Origin: Mesorhizobium sp.
GTDB taxonomy: Bacteria; Pseudomonadota; Alphaproteobacteria; Rhizobiales; Rhizobiaceae
Assembly (NCBI RefSeq): GCF_004963255.1
Contig: NZ_SUGA01000038.1
Location: forward strand, 1-57,073
Length of the DNA: 57,073 nucleotides
Direction: 5' to 3'
Part shown: one piece after another, positions 17,251 through 27,089 of the stretch
How positions within the stretch are numbered: the first letter of the stretch is position 1
Layout of the letters: each line of letters opens with the position of its first letter
Program-made: the position numbers and the translations under genes
The notes under the pieces: generated by a model
Told to the model about the DNA's origin: nothing
Databases searched by the model: none
Seen by the model: only the letters and a program-made list of their open reading frames with translations

Positions 17251-18575
17251 CGAACTCGAACAGCATGACGAGAAAGCTGATATCGTGGTTAGGCGGGGCA
17301 ACGCTCCCGGTTTGGATCGCCGCCCCAACCATTGCTGCGTTCATTTTTTGCAATAATGTAAACGAAAGTTCGGATGACTTGCTCCAGGGGAGCGCAGAGT
17401 ACAGAGAACCAGAGCTGATCAAGGTCTTGAATGGAAAACACGTTGATCAATACAATAACCACTTGCCAACTTATGAAAAGCACTGGACCTATCGTGAGCA
17501 GGTTATTAATAAGTACGGGGTAGTGCTTATTTCTGAACCGGAAGAGGGTCAGCAGCCCTTCCCTGATGCTCCCCTGAGTAACGGCTTTTGGCGAAACGCT
17601 GATTACCGCGTCTACACAGAGGAGATCCAAGACGGCGTGTATCATCAGTTGGCCGAACCGCTTGATGGCCGCCGTACCACAATCGCGAAGGGCGCACTTT
17701 TTGTCTTCCTTCCGACACTCGTGCTCCTGCCCTTTAGCTTAGCTGTTTGGTGGATCGTGATCCGGCGCTCGCTGCGGCCAATCGAGGTACTGCGACAGCA
17801 GATCGGATCGCGCGACGGCGGCAATCTGTCACCAATGGACTTGGGCGATTTCCCGGCAGAGTTGGCTCCAATCGCGGCATCCGTCAATCGGCTTCTCGAT
17901 CGTCTGCGGGCGGCTCTCGAGGCCGAACGCGAGTTCGCCGCAAACAGTGCGCATGAACTGCGCACGCCGATCGCAGGTTCAATCGCTCAGATGCAGAGAT
18001 TAGTGGCCGAGCTTCCCAATGGGTCGGCCAAAATGCGTGCGCGCGGCATCGAGCAAGCGCTGTCGAGCCTTGGCCGCCTTGTCGAAAAAGTGCTTCAGCT
18101 CGCTCAAGCCGAATCGGGGGTTGGCATGGCGGATCACGCGATCGATCTTGTCCGATCGGTTCGGCTGGAAATCGATGACCTGAGGAAAAAGCCGCAATAT
18201 GCCGGACGCCTGCATCTTAACGTCGACGGCTGCCCCACTTTGATGCGCAAAGTGGATGTCGATGCGTTTGGGATCCTCCTTCGTAACCTGATCGAGAATG
18301 CGCTGATACATGGACTGCCCACTGTTCCGACAACAGTTTCCGTCCAAACTGATGGAACCATCGCTATTGCAAACGCCGGACCGGTGGTGCCCCTCCCCGA
18401 CCTCGAAGGGCTTACAAAGCGATTTAGTCGTGGTGCTACTCCTGCTGCGGGCTCAGGCCTTGGTCTACATATCGCTAACATGGTTATCCAGCGGATCGGT
18501 GGCAGTCTAGAGCTTGCGTCGCCCGCCCGCGGTCGCAATGATGGTTTCGAGGCGATCATACGAATTCCTCAATGA
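17247..18575 (+). CDS. Sensor histidine kinase
   Basis: The product is 442 residues, overlapping the regulator stop by 4 bases. A first transmembrane segment lies at about 18-36, a periplasmic sensor domain at about 37-148, and a second segment at about 150-172 (LFVFLPTLVLLPFSLAVWWI). A HAMP-like linker follows (LRPIEVLRQQI), then the dimerisation/phospho-acceptor box with His236 (FAANSAHELRTPIAG). The ATPase domain has the N box LLRNLIENALIHG and the G box GSGLGLHIANM. All catalytic boxes are present. The sensor domain matches no family I can name. Confidence 0.93.
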   Translation: MTNSNSMTRKLISWLGGATLPVWIAAPTIAAFIFCNNVNESSDDLLQGSAEYREPELIKVLNGKHVDQYNNHLPTYEKHWTYREQVINKYGVVLISEPEEGQQPFPDAPLSNGFWRNADYRVYTEEIQDGVYHQLAEPLDGRRTTIAKGALFVFLPTLVLLPFSLAVWWIVIRRSLRPIEVLRQQIGSRDGGNLSPMDLGDFPAELAPIAASVNRLLDRLRAALEAEREFAANSAHELRTPIAGSIAQMQRLVAELPNGSAKMRARGIEQALSSLGRLVEKVLQLAQAESGVGMADHAIDLVRSVRLEIDDLRKKPQYAGRLHLNVDGCPTLMRKVDVDAFGILLRNLIENALIHGLPTVPTTVSVQTDGTIAIANAGPVVPLPDLEGLTKRFSRGATPAAGSGLGLHIANMVIQRIGGSLELASPARGRNDGFEAIIRIPQ

Positions 18576-19291
18576 CACCGGTGAATTCGACGACAGTTGG
18601 ACACAGGGCGGATTGCTGGCAAGGCTGCTGACAGGGCGAACTGTACGGCAGTATGTATACGGCGTAGAAATCGTACTTCACACAACGCATTTCGGCCGCG
18701 GCAATCAATGCCGCTATCATCGTCTGAGCAGTTCGATCGAAGCGACACGACATGATCGGCAAAATCGAAGGCTCCGCCTCACCGCTCGCTCGATTTCGCC
18801 CGGGGAGAAAAAAGGCCATCCGAGAAAGTGCAAGCCGCCGCGCAAAGGCGACGTGTCCAATTGTCTGGGTGCCCCTGTGCGCCGGCCCGATCGGGTTGGC
18901 GCAGGTCCAGTAAGGACCCGGACCAACCATTCCATTTAGACGACCGGCAGGTTTTAATCGGCGTCCGGATCGCCGTCCCAAAATGCCCCAAGTATACGGC
19001 TAGAAAGGCTGCCAACGATCGAGCTTTGGTCGGAGGCGTGCTTGTCAGCGTCTTGGGTGCTTGACCGGCCTTTGCAATGGCCATCGCCATCGCAAGTATC
19101 GTGCGTGGCCAGTGAGACCGCAATTTCATCAGCCTGGAGCCGACCGTATCGGTGCTTTTTTATGATTTAGGGATTTTTCGTTTTCCTCTTGGATCATCAC
19201 GGGTTTGGAGAGGATCTGGTGTTAAGTGCCATTCGGAGCGCCGGCGAACGGCCCGAAATTAATGTGGTCGAGTGATGAAGCCTCCCGAATG
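18576..19291. other. Gene-free stretch
   Basis: Open frames exist on both strands (for example minus 18779-19129, starting MKLRSHWPRTILAMAMAIAK), but composition and lack of a known family argue against real genes. I see no IS ends. Confidence 0.45.
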
Positions 19292-19566
19292 CGTTAAACG
19301 AGACCCTTTATGGCGGCCCTGGCTGACAACAGTCTGAAAGCTGCAAGCGGCATGCGAAAATGGGGCGATCCTGAATGACGACAGATGCTATCAACATGAA
19401 AGAGGCTCGCCCTGAAAGCTGAGCACGCTTTATGCTCAGGCTGCTGACAAGGCCAAAGCAGCGTAAGTGCGTAGTGAAATCCAAGGTCCACATGGGTCGT
19501 CGCGCGTCCCATGCGCCTGGGAAGGCGCCGGCCCGGCCAAGCTTTCCCAGCTCGTCCGCATGATGC
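19292..19566 (-). repeat. Inverted copy of the autotransporter promoter region (R1, copy A)
   Basis: About 275 bases are the reverse complement (about 92 percent) of 39907-40188, the region directly upstream of the autotransporter gene. It contains the same direct repeat (CTGACA at 19323, CTGAAA at 19334) and CGAGACCCTTTAT box. No gene follows it on the minus strand, so it is an orphan promoter left by duplication. Confidence 0.85.
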
Positions 19567-20129
19567 TTCGCTGAGCGTCAATGGACGTTGGCGCGAGACC
19601 AAGGCGTCGTGCGTTGCAATCCGGACGGTCCAGGGTATCAGGAGTTTCACGGCCTCGGCCCGCTTGGCTGGCCACAGTTGAAGCTCCAACGTACCGGCTG
19701 GCACCGGGAAATTGGGCTCTGCGCTGCCTCAACGCTGATGGCACGGTCAATGCTTGCCTACCGATGGGGCCGCCCATGCCGTGATGCTGTCGGTCGACGT
19801 TCGCAAACCAGACCCTCGCGAGACCCAGCGAAGGGGCTCGCCGGTACGACGAGGGACCTTACCTCTTTATGCGCGGCATCATTATCGAGGATGACATGTT
19901 GCCTTACACGTCGTCCCTCGCGCTCGGGTCTTTGTGGGGCGGATGAAGTCCTGATCGCGGTGGCACTGCTGCATGTTTGCGTAAGACCCATCCAGTCACG
20001 ATCGCGCTGTCCTTCGATGTCGCGGTGCTGATAGGCGGGCAGATCGGTGTGCGCGGCGCCCGCCAAAGGATCGTCGTCACGCCGGAGGAGGCGAGCGTCA
20101 TAGCCGGCGCGCCGGCGAAAGGCGCTTTC

Positions 20130-20220
20130 TGTCGGATGCCCGACAATGTCGGATATCGCAAGTATCAAGGTTGGATCAAACCTTGCGAATCGGGGCTTTC
20201 TTACTTGGCACGGGGCATGC
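20130..20220 (+). promoter_or_regulatory. NifA-type upstream site plus sigma-54 promoter
   Basis: TGT-N10-ACA (TGTCGGATGCCCGACA, 20130-20145) is a perfect NifA upstream activating sequence. At 20206-20220 TTGGCACGGGGCATGC gives GG-N10-GC with a TGGCAC -24 element. Spacing between the two is about 70 bases, within the usual range. The M16 protease gene starts 210 bases downstream, so nitrogen-fixation-phase expression of that gene is predicted. Confidence 0.75.
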
Positions 20221-20429
20221 TCAGGTATCCGCAAACACCCAATGGATAACGAGCAGACTTCCCATGGCCTCACCATGCCGAAAGTTTCCCGGACGCATCC
20301 AAAGATGAGGCTCGCGTCAGGCCCAGCAACACGCTGACGGCTCATGTGGCTCGGCGTCGCGTGCCGATCCACTTTCTCCCAATAGGCGTTCGGGAGACAT
20401 AGATCCTTCAAAATGAGGAACAGATCACT

Positions 20430-23105
20430 TTGCCAGGAACGCAGCCCATAACCCCACTCTCCCTACCAGAACTACCAAGCAAGCCCCGCACTCATGGGCT
20501 TCGCAGGACGTCCGTTGCGTCCGAGTTGGTCGGCGCGGGGCCGGCTCCGATCCCCGTCGCATGGGAGGACGGCAAGGCGAGGGATTTCGTGCTCGACAAC
20601 GGCATGGAGGTGGTCGTCATTCCCAACCACCGGGCGCCGATCGTCACCCACATGGTGTGGTACAAGATCGGCAGCGCCGACGAGCCGCCGGGCAAATCCG
20701 GCATCGCCCATTTCTTCGAGCATCTGATGTTCAAGGCGACGACCAACCATGCGGGCGGCGAATTCGACCGCGCAGTGTTCGAGATCGGCGGCTCCAACAA
20801 CGCCTTCACCTCCTCCGACTACACCGCCTTCTATCAGACAGTGGCGCCGTCGGCGCTCGAGCTGATGATGAGCTTCGAGGCCGACCGAATGCGAAACCTC
20901 ATCCTGACCGACGATGTCGTCAAGACCGAGCGCGATGTGGTCATCGAGGAGCGCCGCTCAAGCACCGACACCAACCCGCAGGACGTTCTCCATGAGGAGA
21001 TCGACGCGACGCTGTGGCAGAACCACCCCTATCGCATCCCGATCATCGGCTGGATGCAGGAGATCGAGCAGCTGAACCGCGTCGACGCCACCGTCTTCTA
21101 TGAAAAGTACTACTGGCCCAACAACTCCGTGCTGATCGTGGCCGGCGATGTCGAACCGGACACGGTGCGGGCGCTGGCCGAAAAGACCTATGGCAAGGTG
21201 GCGCGCGGACCTGACCTGCCGCCGCGCATCCGGCCGGTTGAGCCCGAGCAGAACACCAGGCGCACCGTCACGCTCTCAGACGCCCGCGTCAGCGTGCCCA
21301 GTTTTTCGACGCAGTGGGTGGTGCCGTCCTACCACACCGCCAAGCCGGGCGAGGCCGAAGCGCTCGACCTGCTGGCCGAAATTCTCGGCGGCGGTAACCG
21401 CGGCCGGCTCTACCAGGCGCTCGCTGTCCAGCAAGGTATCGCTTCCAGCGCCCGCGTCTATTTCCAGGGCACTATGCTCGACGACACCAAGTTCGCCATC
21501 TATGGCGCACCGCGCGGCGATGCCAAGCTGGCTGATCTCGAAGCGGCGGCCGCTGCCGAAGTTGCCCGCATTGCCGAGGATGGTGTCAGCAACGAGGAAC
21601 TAGGCAAGGCCAAGGACCACTATTTGCTCAATATGATCTTTGCGGAAGACAACCTGGACTGGCTCGCCAGCATCTACGGCTCGACGCTGGCCACCGGCGG
21701 TACCGTGAAGGATGTCGAGGAACGGCCGAATCGCATCCGCAAGGTTACCCCCGAGCAAATCAAAGCAGTTGCCGCCCGCTATCTCGCGTTCGACCGTTCG
21801 ACCACGGGCTATCTCTTGCCCAAGACGGAGAATCAAGAGATGACGCTCGGCGCTCGGCCCCATGCTGCGATGAACATCCAGGAGGTGAAGTCCGAAAAGG
21901 GCATCATCGCCTGGCTGGTGGAGGACCACACAGTGGAAATCGTCAACATCGGCTTTGCCTTCAAGGGCGGCACCAAGCAGGACCCGGTCGGGAAGGAGGG
22001 GATGGCCAAACTGATGGCCGGCCTGTTCATCGAAGGCGCTGGCCATTACGACAGCGGTGCCTTCCAGGTGAAGCTCGACCATGCCGGCGCCGAAATGAGT
22101 TTGGACGCGCAAAGCGACGACATCTACGGATCGATGTGCATGCTTTCCAAAAAGCAGGACGCGGCGTTCGGCCTGCTTCGGCTCGCGCTGAACGCGCCGC
22201 GCTTCGAGCAGGGGCCGATCGATCGCGTCCGCGCCGAGATTGTCTCCCGCATCGTCGGCAGCGAGCGAGACCCTAACGCCATCGCTCAGCGCAAATGGCT
22301 GCGCGCGATCTATGGCGCGCATCCTTGTTCAAGGCTGGGAGAAGGCACAAAAGAGAGCCTGCCCGGCATCACGCCGTCCGACCTCCGCGCCTTCCACCAG
22401 GCCATTTTCGCTCGCGACGGGCTCCATATTGCCGTGGTGGGTGACATTGACGCGAACACGTTGAGGGAAAGGCTTGACCAGCTGTTTGGTGATTTGCCTG
22501 AGCAACAAACCCTCGTCCCCGTCTACGATGTCGCGCCGAAACTCGGTCAACTGGTGGAGGAGAACTACGACCTGCCGCAGACTTCGCTGACGTTGGCCTG
22601 GCCTGGCGTGAAGCCTAGCGCGCCGGATTTCTACGCGGCCGTGCTGCTGAACGACATCCTTGGCGGCTCATACTTGACTTCCCGCCTTTACGAGGAGGTA
22701 CGTCAAAAACGCGGCCTTGCCTATCACGTCAGCTCTGAACTAACCCTTGACTCGCTTCTGGTTACGACAGAGACACGCTCGGACTGCGCTGCCCAAACAC
22801 TGAGCATCGTGCGAGATGTGGTAAAGCAGATGGCGCAGCAAGGACCGACCGGGGCCGAGCTCAAGGCGTCGAAGAAGCACCTGATCGGCGCCTATGCCAT
22901 CGACCAACTGGGCTCGACCCGCTCGATTGCAGACCGGCTCCTGGATTTGCAGATTCACAAGGCCGACGTCGACTACAACCAGCGTCGCGCCCGCAGCATC
23001 GGTCGGGTGACGCTCAAACAGGTCAAGGCGGCGGCCAAAAAGCTGCTTTCGGCCGAGCCCGCCATTTTGGTGGTCGGCCCGCCGCTGGGCGGCAAGGATG
23101 AGTAA
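20430..23105 (+). CDS. Fused two-domain M16 zinc protease (Y4wA-Y4wB-like)
   Basis: The product is 891 residues made of two complete M16 (pitrilysin/processing-peptidase) halves. The first half (about 45-465) has the inverted zinc motif HFFEH (His94, Glu97, His98) and the distant ligand Glu174 (VVIEER), exactly 76 residues on. The second half (about 470-885) lacks HxxEH and keeps the Arg/Tyr-type substrate region (GGSYLTSRLYEEVRQKRGLA). In Rhizobium sp. NGR234 the halves are, as I recall, separate neighbouring genes (y4wA, y4wB); here they are fused. There is no clear signal peptide. The TTG start has GAGG upstream. The NifA/sigma-54 promoter at 20130-20220 suggests expression in bacteroids. 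The substrate is unknown. A decayed paralogue lies at 33540. Confidence 0.88.
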   Translation: MPGTQPITPLSLPELPSKPRTHGLRRTSVASELVGAGPAPIPVAWEDGKARDFVLDNGMEVVVIPNHRAPIVTHMVWYKIGSADEPPGKSGIAHFFEHLMFKATTNHAGGEFDRAVFEIGGSNNAFTSSDYTAFYQTVAPSALELMMSFEADRMRNLILTDDVVKTERDVVIEERRSSTDTNPQDVLHEEIDATLWQNHPYRIPIIGWMQEIEQLNRVDATVFYEKYYWPNNSVLIVAGDVEPDTVRALAEKTYGKVARGPDLPPRIRPVEPEQNTRRTVTLSDARVSVPSFSTQWVVPSYHTAKPGEAEALDLLAEILGGGNRGRLYQALAVQQGIASSARVYFQGTMLDDTKFAIYGAPRGDAKLADLEAAAAAEVARIAEDGVSNEELGKAKDHYLLNMIFAEDNLDWLASIYGSTLATGGTVKDVEERPNRIRKVTPEQIKAVAARYLAFDRSTTGYLLPKTENQEMTLGARPHAAMNIQEVKSEKGIIAWLVEDHTVEIVNIGFAFKGGTKQDPVGKEGMAKLMAGLFIEGAGHYDSGAFQVKLDHAGAEMSLDAQSDDIYGSMCMLSKKQDAAFGLLRLALNAPRFEQGPIDRVRAEIVSRIVGSERDPNAIAQRKWLRAIYGAHPCSRLGEGTKESLPGITPSDLRAFHQAIFARDGLHIAVVGDIDANTLRERLDQLFGDLPEQQTLVPVYDVAPKLGQLVEENYDLPQTSLTLAWPGVKPSAPDFYAAVLLNDILGGSYLTSRLYEEVRQKRGLAYHVSSELTLDSLLVTTETRSDCAAQTLSIVRDVVKQMAQQGPTGAELKASKKHLIGAYAIDQLGSTRSIADRLLDLQIHKADVDYNQRRARSIGRVTLKQVKAAAKKLLSAEPAILVVGPPLGGKDE

Positions 23106-23538
23106 AGAAACTCATCTCACCTTCCTTCTTCATCGGGGCTTCTCGTGGGAAGAGCGAATGTGGAGGCCCGTGGGCCAAGCAGATCATGCAGACGCGCGGA
23201 GTCGTTTTCGCCGACCTTGCGCGGCATTGGCGGTCCGGCGGCCTCTCGCCGAAATGGCGCTCCTCAGCATGTATGCCGCCTTTTTGCAGAATTCAGTCGC
23301 ATGCCACCAGCAGGCATGGTGGATGAAGCAAACATCCGACTGCTTAATCCATCAATTGATGAACCGCGGGCACTCAAACTAACGAAACTGCTGTCTTTTC
23401 ATCGGGCTAGCGTGGTCTACCAGCTGCTTTGCCGAGGCCCTACGACGAACCCACTGGTGCAGAATACACACTGACGGCCTGTCGACCTGGATGTTCGCTG
23501 CGTTGAGGAGGAATCCGGTATTGCCCCTGTGCCTGCCG

Positions 23539-24996
23539 ATGATCCGCCGTCTGAAATCCCCGCACCTGTTTGGAGCCATCGACCGCCTGCCGGCACTCGG
23601 CAGACCAGTTGGCAATAAGACGTTCGAGGTCGTCAATCCGTCGACCGGCGAAGTTTTGGCAGAGCTTCCCGATATGGGCGTGGAGGAGACACGTGCTGCG
23701 GTAGACAAGGCCTATGTTGCGCAGTCGGGATGGGCCGCGTTGACGGCCCGAGAACGTAGCGACGTTCTTTGGCGATGGCATCAGCTGATCATCGACCATG
23801 CAGGCGATCTCGCCGCGATTCTGACTGCGGAAATGGGCAAGCCGCTTGCCGAAGCCATTTCAGAGGTATCGCATGCGGCGGCGTATCTGCAATGGTATGC
23901 CGAGGAGGCCAATCGCGTCTATGGCGAGACGATCTCGGCACCCTCGACAGACCGCCGAATGCTAGTGATCAAGCAGCCCATCGGCGTTGTTGGCACGATC
24001 ACGCCATGGAATTTCCCGGCCTCCATGGTGGCGCGCAAAATCTCGCCGGCCTTGGCTGCGGGCTGCACAATCGTGCTCAAGCCCGCTGAACAGACGCCGC
24101 TCGTGGCTGGCGCAATGTTCGCCCTCGCCCATCAGGCCGGCTTTCCCGATGGCGTGGTCAACCTGATCTATGCGTCCGAAGGTGATCGCGTGGGCCGTGA
24201 ACTCTGCACCAATTCCAAGATTCGAAAGATCAGCTTCACCGGTTCGACCGAGGTCGGACGGCTGCTGATGCGTCAGTGCTCTGACCAGATCAAGAAGGTC
24301 AGCCTTGAACTCGGCGGCAATGCACCTTTCATCATCTTCGATGATGCCGACATTGACGGTGCTGTTGACGGTGCGGTCCAGGCGAAGTTCCGCAATGCCG
24401 GCCAGACCTGCGTTTCCGCGAACCGCATTTACGTCCAATCGAGCGTTCACGATGAGTTCGTCAAGAAATTCGTGGAAAGAATCCGGCACTTGTCGGTTGG
24501 CGACGGATTCTATGCCGGAGTGGACATCGGACCGCTCATCGACAAGCATGCTCTGGCCAAGATCGAGTCTCACGTCGCAGATGCCATTGCGAAAGGCGGC
24601 ACAATACGATGCGGGGGCCAGCGTATCGGCAAGAATGGCACGTTTTTCGAACCCACGGTCCTCACCGAGATTTCCAGCGTCATGGCAGTCGCGCAAGAGG
24701 AGACATTCGGGCCGCTCGCGCCGATCATTCGCTTCAACGATGCGGATCAGGTCGTGCGCGAGGCCAATGACACGATATACGGCCTCGCCGCATACTTCTA
24801 TGCCTCAAACCTGAAGCGGGTCTGGCGTGTGGCAGAGGCTCTGGAATATGGCATGGTTGGCATCAACACGGGACGCATGTCCTCGGAGGCGGCACCGTTT
24901 GGCGGGATCAAACAATCCGGCATCGGGCGGGAGGGTTCCCGTCATGGCCTCGAGGACTATCTGGAAATGAAATATCTTTGCATGGGCGGGATTTGA
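23539..24996 (+). CDS. gabD: Succinate-semialdehyde dehydrogenase
   Basis: The product is 485 residues of the aldehyde dehydrogenase superfamily: the substrate/cofactor motif TPWNFP, catalytic Glu257 (LELGGNAP) and nucleophile Cys291 (NAGQTCVSANR). The sequence pattern and length match GabD, which oxidises succinate semialdehyde to succinate with NAD(P)+ at the end of the GABA shunt. The ATG at 23539 fits the family start. It lies 434 bases after the M16 gene, on the same strand. GABA catabolism is active in bacteroids, and the pairing with an M16 protease recurs as decayed copies at 33.5-34.5 kb. Exact aldehyde specificity is inferred. Confidence 0.88.
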   Translation: MIRRLKSPHLFGAIDRLPALGRPVGNKTFEVVNPSTGEVLAELPDMGVEETRAAVDKAYVAQSGWAALTARERSDVLWRWHQLIIDHAGDLAAILTAEMGKPLAEAISEVSHAAAYLQWYAEEANRVYGETISAPSTDRRMLVIKQPIGVVGTITPWNFPASMVARKISPALAAGCTIVLKPAEQTPLVAGAMFALAHQAGFPDGVVNLIYASEGDRVGRELCTNSKIRKISFTGSTEVGRLLMRQCSDQIKKVSLELGGNAPFIIFDDADIDGAVDGAVQAKFRNAGQTCVSANRIYVQSSVHDEFVKKFVERIRHLSVGDGFYAGVDIGPLIDKHALAKIESHVADAIAKGGTIRCGGQRIGKNGTFFEPTVLTEISSVMAVAQEETFGPLAPIIRFNDADQVVREANDTIYGLAAYFYASNLKRVWRVAEALEYGMVGINTGRMSSEAAPFGGIKQSGIGREGSRHGLEDYLEMKYLCMGGI

Positions 24997-25015
24997 AACC
25001 TGCTGCACTGTCTCT

Positions 25016-25034
25016 CCGCCCCACCGGGGGGCGG
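25016..25034 (+). terminator. Hairpin after gabD
   Basis: The stem CCGCCCC/GGGGCGG with loop ACCGG starts 20 bases after the gabD stop. No T run follows, so termination would be Rho-dependent or weak. Confidence 0.45.
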
Positions 25035-25780
25035 CCTGCGGTCAATGCCGCCACCTAATTGGAAGTTCCAAACGCCGTTGACCTGAAACACGGATGCCCG
25101 GCAGGAGACTGAGCTCGCTGTCGGGCCGGACATGCCTTGGGAGGGCATAAGTCAGCGCTCCTAGGGCCGATGGGCCACTCAGTTCGTGCGCCTTTTGCCG
25201 ATTGCGTTGCATGTGCCGTGCCAAGCCAAAAAGCATTGATAAACCGCCGATGGATCAGCTTTTGCCCTGTTGCGCATTCTACATTGTGGGATATGCGACA
25301 ATGCCCAAGCGGTTGAATCGTCGTGTTGCAGAACCCCAGACGGGTCATGACTGCTATTCTTAGGACAGTGCGCAGCAAGCCGCTACTCGCTGCACTCCAG
25401 GCACACCATTTCCATAATCAAGCGGTGGGTGCTATGTTGACCGAGCTGTCGACCAGGGAACGGTGTGAGGCCTCAGATCCCTCCATATTGTTGCACCCGC
25501 CGGTCCAACAGGACTGCAGGTCCGGCCTCAAAGGATCTTGGCTGCTATGGCGACATTGCGGTGCACGCCGCTTTCCGACCAATGATGTGCGTCCAGGTCG
25601 AGGCCGGCCCTAATGAACCACCGCCTTGGCACCCTCGCCCATCTCATTTCGGCATCGACAAGCTAGACCAGAGCGCACTTGCAAGGCGCCATGCAGTCCT
25701 GTCGGCGGGCGAACTGTTGGTGACGGGTACAGCTGCGAGCGAACGTTCATCCACCGACGCACAGCGCGGACTGTCGCTTT
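25035..25780. other. Gene-free stretch after gabD
   Basis: No recognisable protein. A short piece at about 25082-25120 (ACACGGATGCCCGGCAGGAG) recurs at about 39758 in the mosaic region. The bases up to 25780 are only the antisense tail of the open frame on the minus strand. Confidence 0.45.
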
Positions 25781-26591
25781 TCAAATTAGGAAATCTCTGT
25801 AGCCACCATTCATGAGCGCGCGGCCACGCGAGACGGCCCGACGGATGCGGTCGCGCAGATGATCGCGAGGATCCGCCCAGTCGGCATGGACGCGCCGTTG
25901 ACCGATGAGAACTTCGGCGAGCTCGCGATGAGGTGCTCCGGCGAGCGAACCGTCGAGCGCACGAAGAACGAAGGACAAACGAACGCCGCGCTTTTCCGGC
26001 GCAAACAAGCGGGGGGGCAACTGTTGCCCTAGACTGAGAGCATTGAGGCACTCCAGTCCCCTCAGTCGATGCTTTAAAAGCACCGCGGGCCAGATGGCTT
26101 GCGTATGCAGGCAAACAGGGTGGAGGATATTCGCGCCCGAGACGGCGAGCTGCAGCGCGTGGTCCGCATTGCGAAGAAGAACATGCTGGCTCTTGTCGGG
26201 CGCCAGCAGGACGATTGCACGACAGGGCAATGCCGAGAGTTCGAACGGCGGTGTCGGCGACGAGGCAGGCAACCGTTCCGCAATGACCGGCAGCACATGG
26301 ACGCACCAGAGCGGACACCAGAATACGACCGAAGCGCGGCCACAAGACTCCGCGAAACAGAACACCCCAGCGTGACAGGTCGCCGGCCGACGCGACCATA
26401 TCGAGAAAGGATTGGAGAGACCAAGTCTTGCAATGCTGGCGCGCAGCGGTCAGATCGCGCTGGAACGCTGGATTGCGGCGTAAGAACTCCCAAGCCCACT
26501 CCCGCAGCGTCAGGCCAGCGGTGTAGTCGTATGATCTTTCATCCCGCCAATCGGCCTGATCCGCGCCAGTCAGGAGATTCATGACTGACAT
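25781..26591 (-). CDS. fseA: FseA-like excision activator (DUF6499 plus DUF2285) split by a +1 frame change
   Basis: Frame one starts at 26591 and encodes the DUF6499 domain (DWRDERSYDYTAGLTLREWA, WEFLRRNPAFQRDL) to about Val77 (26361-26363). If one C (26360 on the plus strand) is skipped, the reading passes into a second frame, WGV-CFAES, that encodes a DUF2285 domain ending LAEVLIGQRRVHADWADPRD and RRAVSRGRALMNGGYRDFLI at 25781. In Mesorhizobium ICESym the genes msi172/msi171 have this same split, and a +1 programmed ribosomal frameshift makes FseA, the activator of the excision factor gene rdfS. Whether this copy is programmed or a frameshift mutation cannot be settled by eye. Confidence 0.65.
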
Positions 26592-27089
26592 CCCCTGCCC
26601 GCGCCTGCGTGCGTCGAAACATTATGCCACTTCGCAAAGCATCGGCGAAGGCAGCAGACGTCGAAGACCCCGTTTCGTTGAAGCGTCAGCCATCGCCACT
26701 GTCGGCGACAGAAGATGTGCCCAAATTGCCACCAGACCGTCGAACTGGCACAGCGACGGCCAGCGCGACCTGGAATTGATCCCGTAACGGTCATCGGCTC
26801 CTGCGTCGCGATCCAGACGTCCCTTGAAGGCGCAGTAGCGCGGCAGTGGATCGCACGCTGCTTGTCGGCAAGTTGTCGTAGCGGCGGCGCCATAGGCACG
26901 GTCATCGGAGGGTCTCCTGCGGCAAGCTTTCGCCATTGGAGGCCAATCTCCCCGCTAGGGCAGCCTGTGCAGTTGCACAGGTGAAGCGGATCAATCAGGG
27001 GGAGCCATGGCGGAAACTGGATGATGGCGGCTTGAGGAGAGCGGCGTATCGAGGCGGGTGATGAAGCCTGCCAGTACCTCTCAAGGAGA
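26592..27089. other. Region upstream of the FseA-like gene
   Basis: A minus-strand frame (26625-26936) with residues GINSRSRWPSLCQFDGLVAI looks protein-like, and a 35-base part of it recurs in the mosaic at about 39712. No family was recognised. It may be a small conserved island gene or the remains of one. Confidence 0.35.

Noticed and set aside
19758..20411. 217-residue minus-strand frame before the M16 gene
   Set aside because: It covers the NifA/sigma-54 promoter, has no recognised domain, and only a short stretch (HVILDNDAAHK) faintly recalls a transposase.
21600..22322. 240-residue minus-strand frame inside the M16 gene
   Set aside because: Shadow of a conserved protease gene in GC-rich DNA; no ribosome site.
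23106..23538. Possible sigma-54 promoter before gabD (GG-N10-GC near 23229)
   Set aside because: The -24 element is TGGCGG, not TGGCAC, and the -12 element lacks TTGC; no NifA site was found upstream.
23962..24696. 244-residue minus-strand frame inside gabD
   Set aside because: Antisense to the catalytic domain of the dehydrogenase; it reappears at 34.1-34.5 kb only because gabD is duplicated there.
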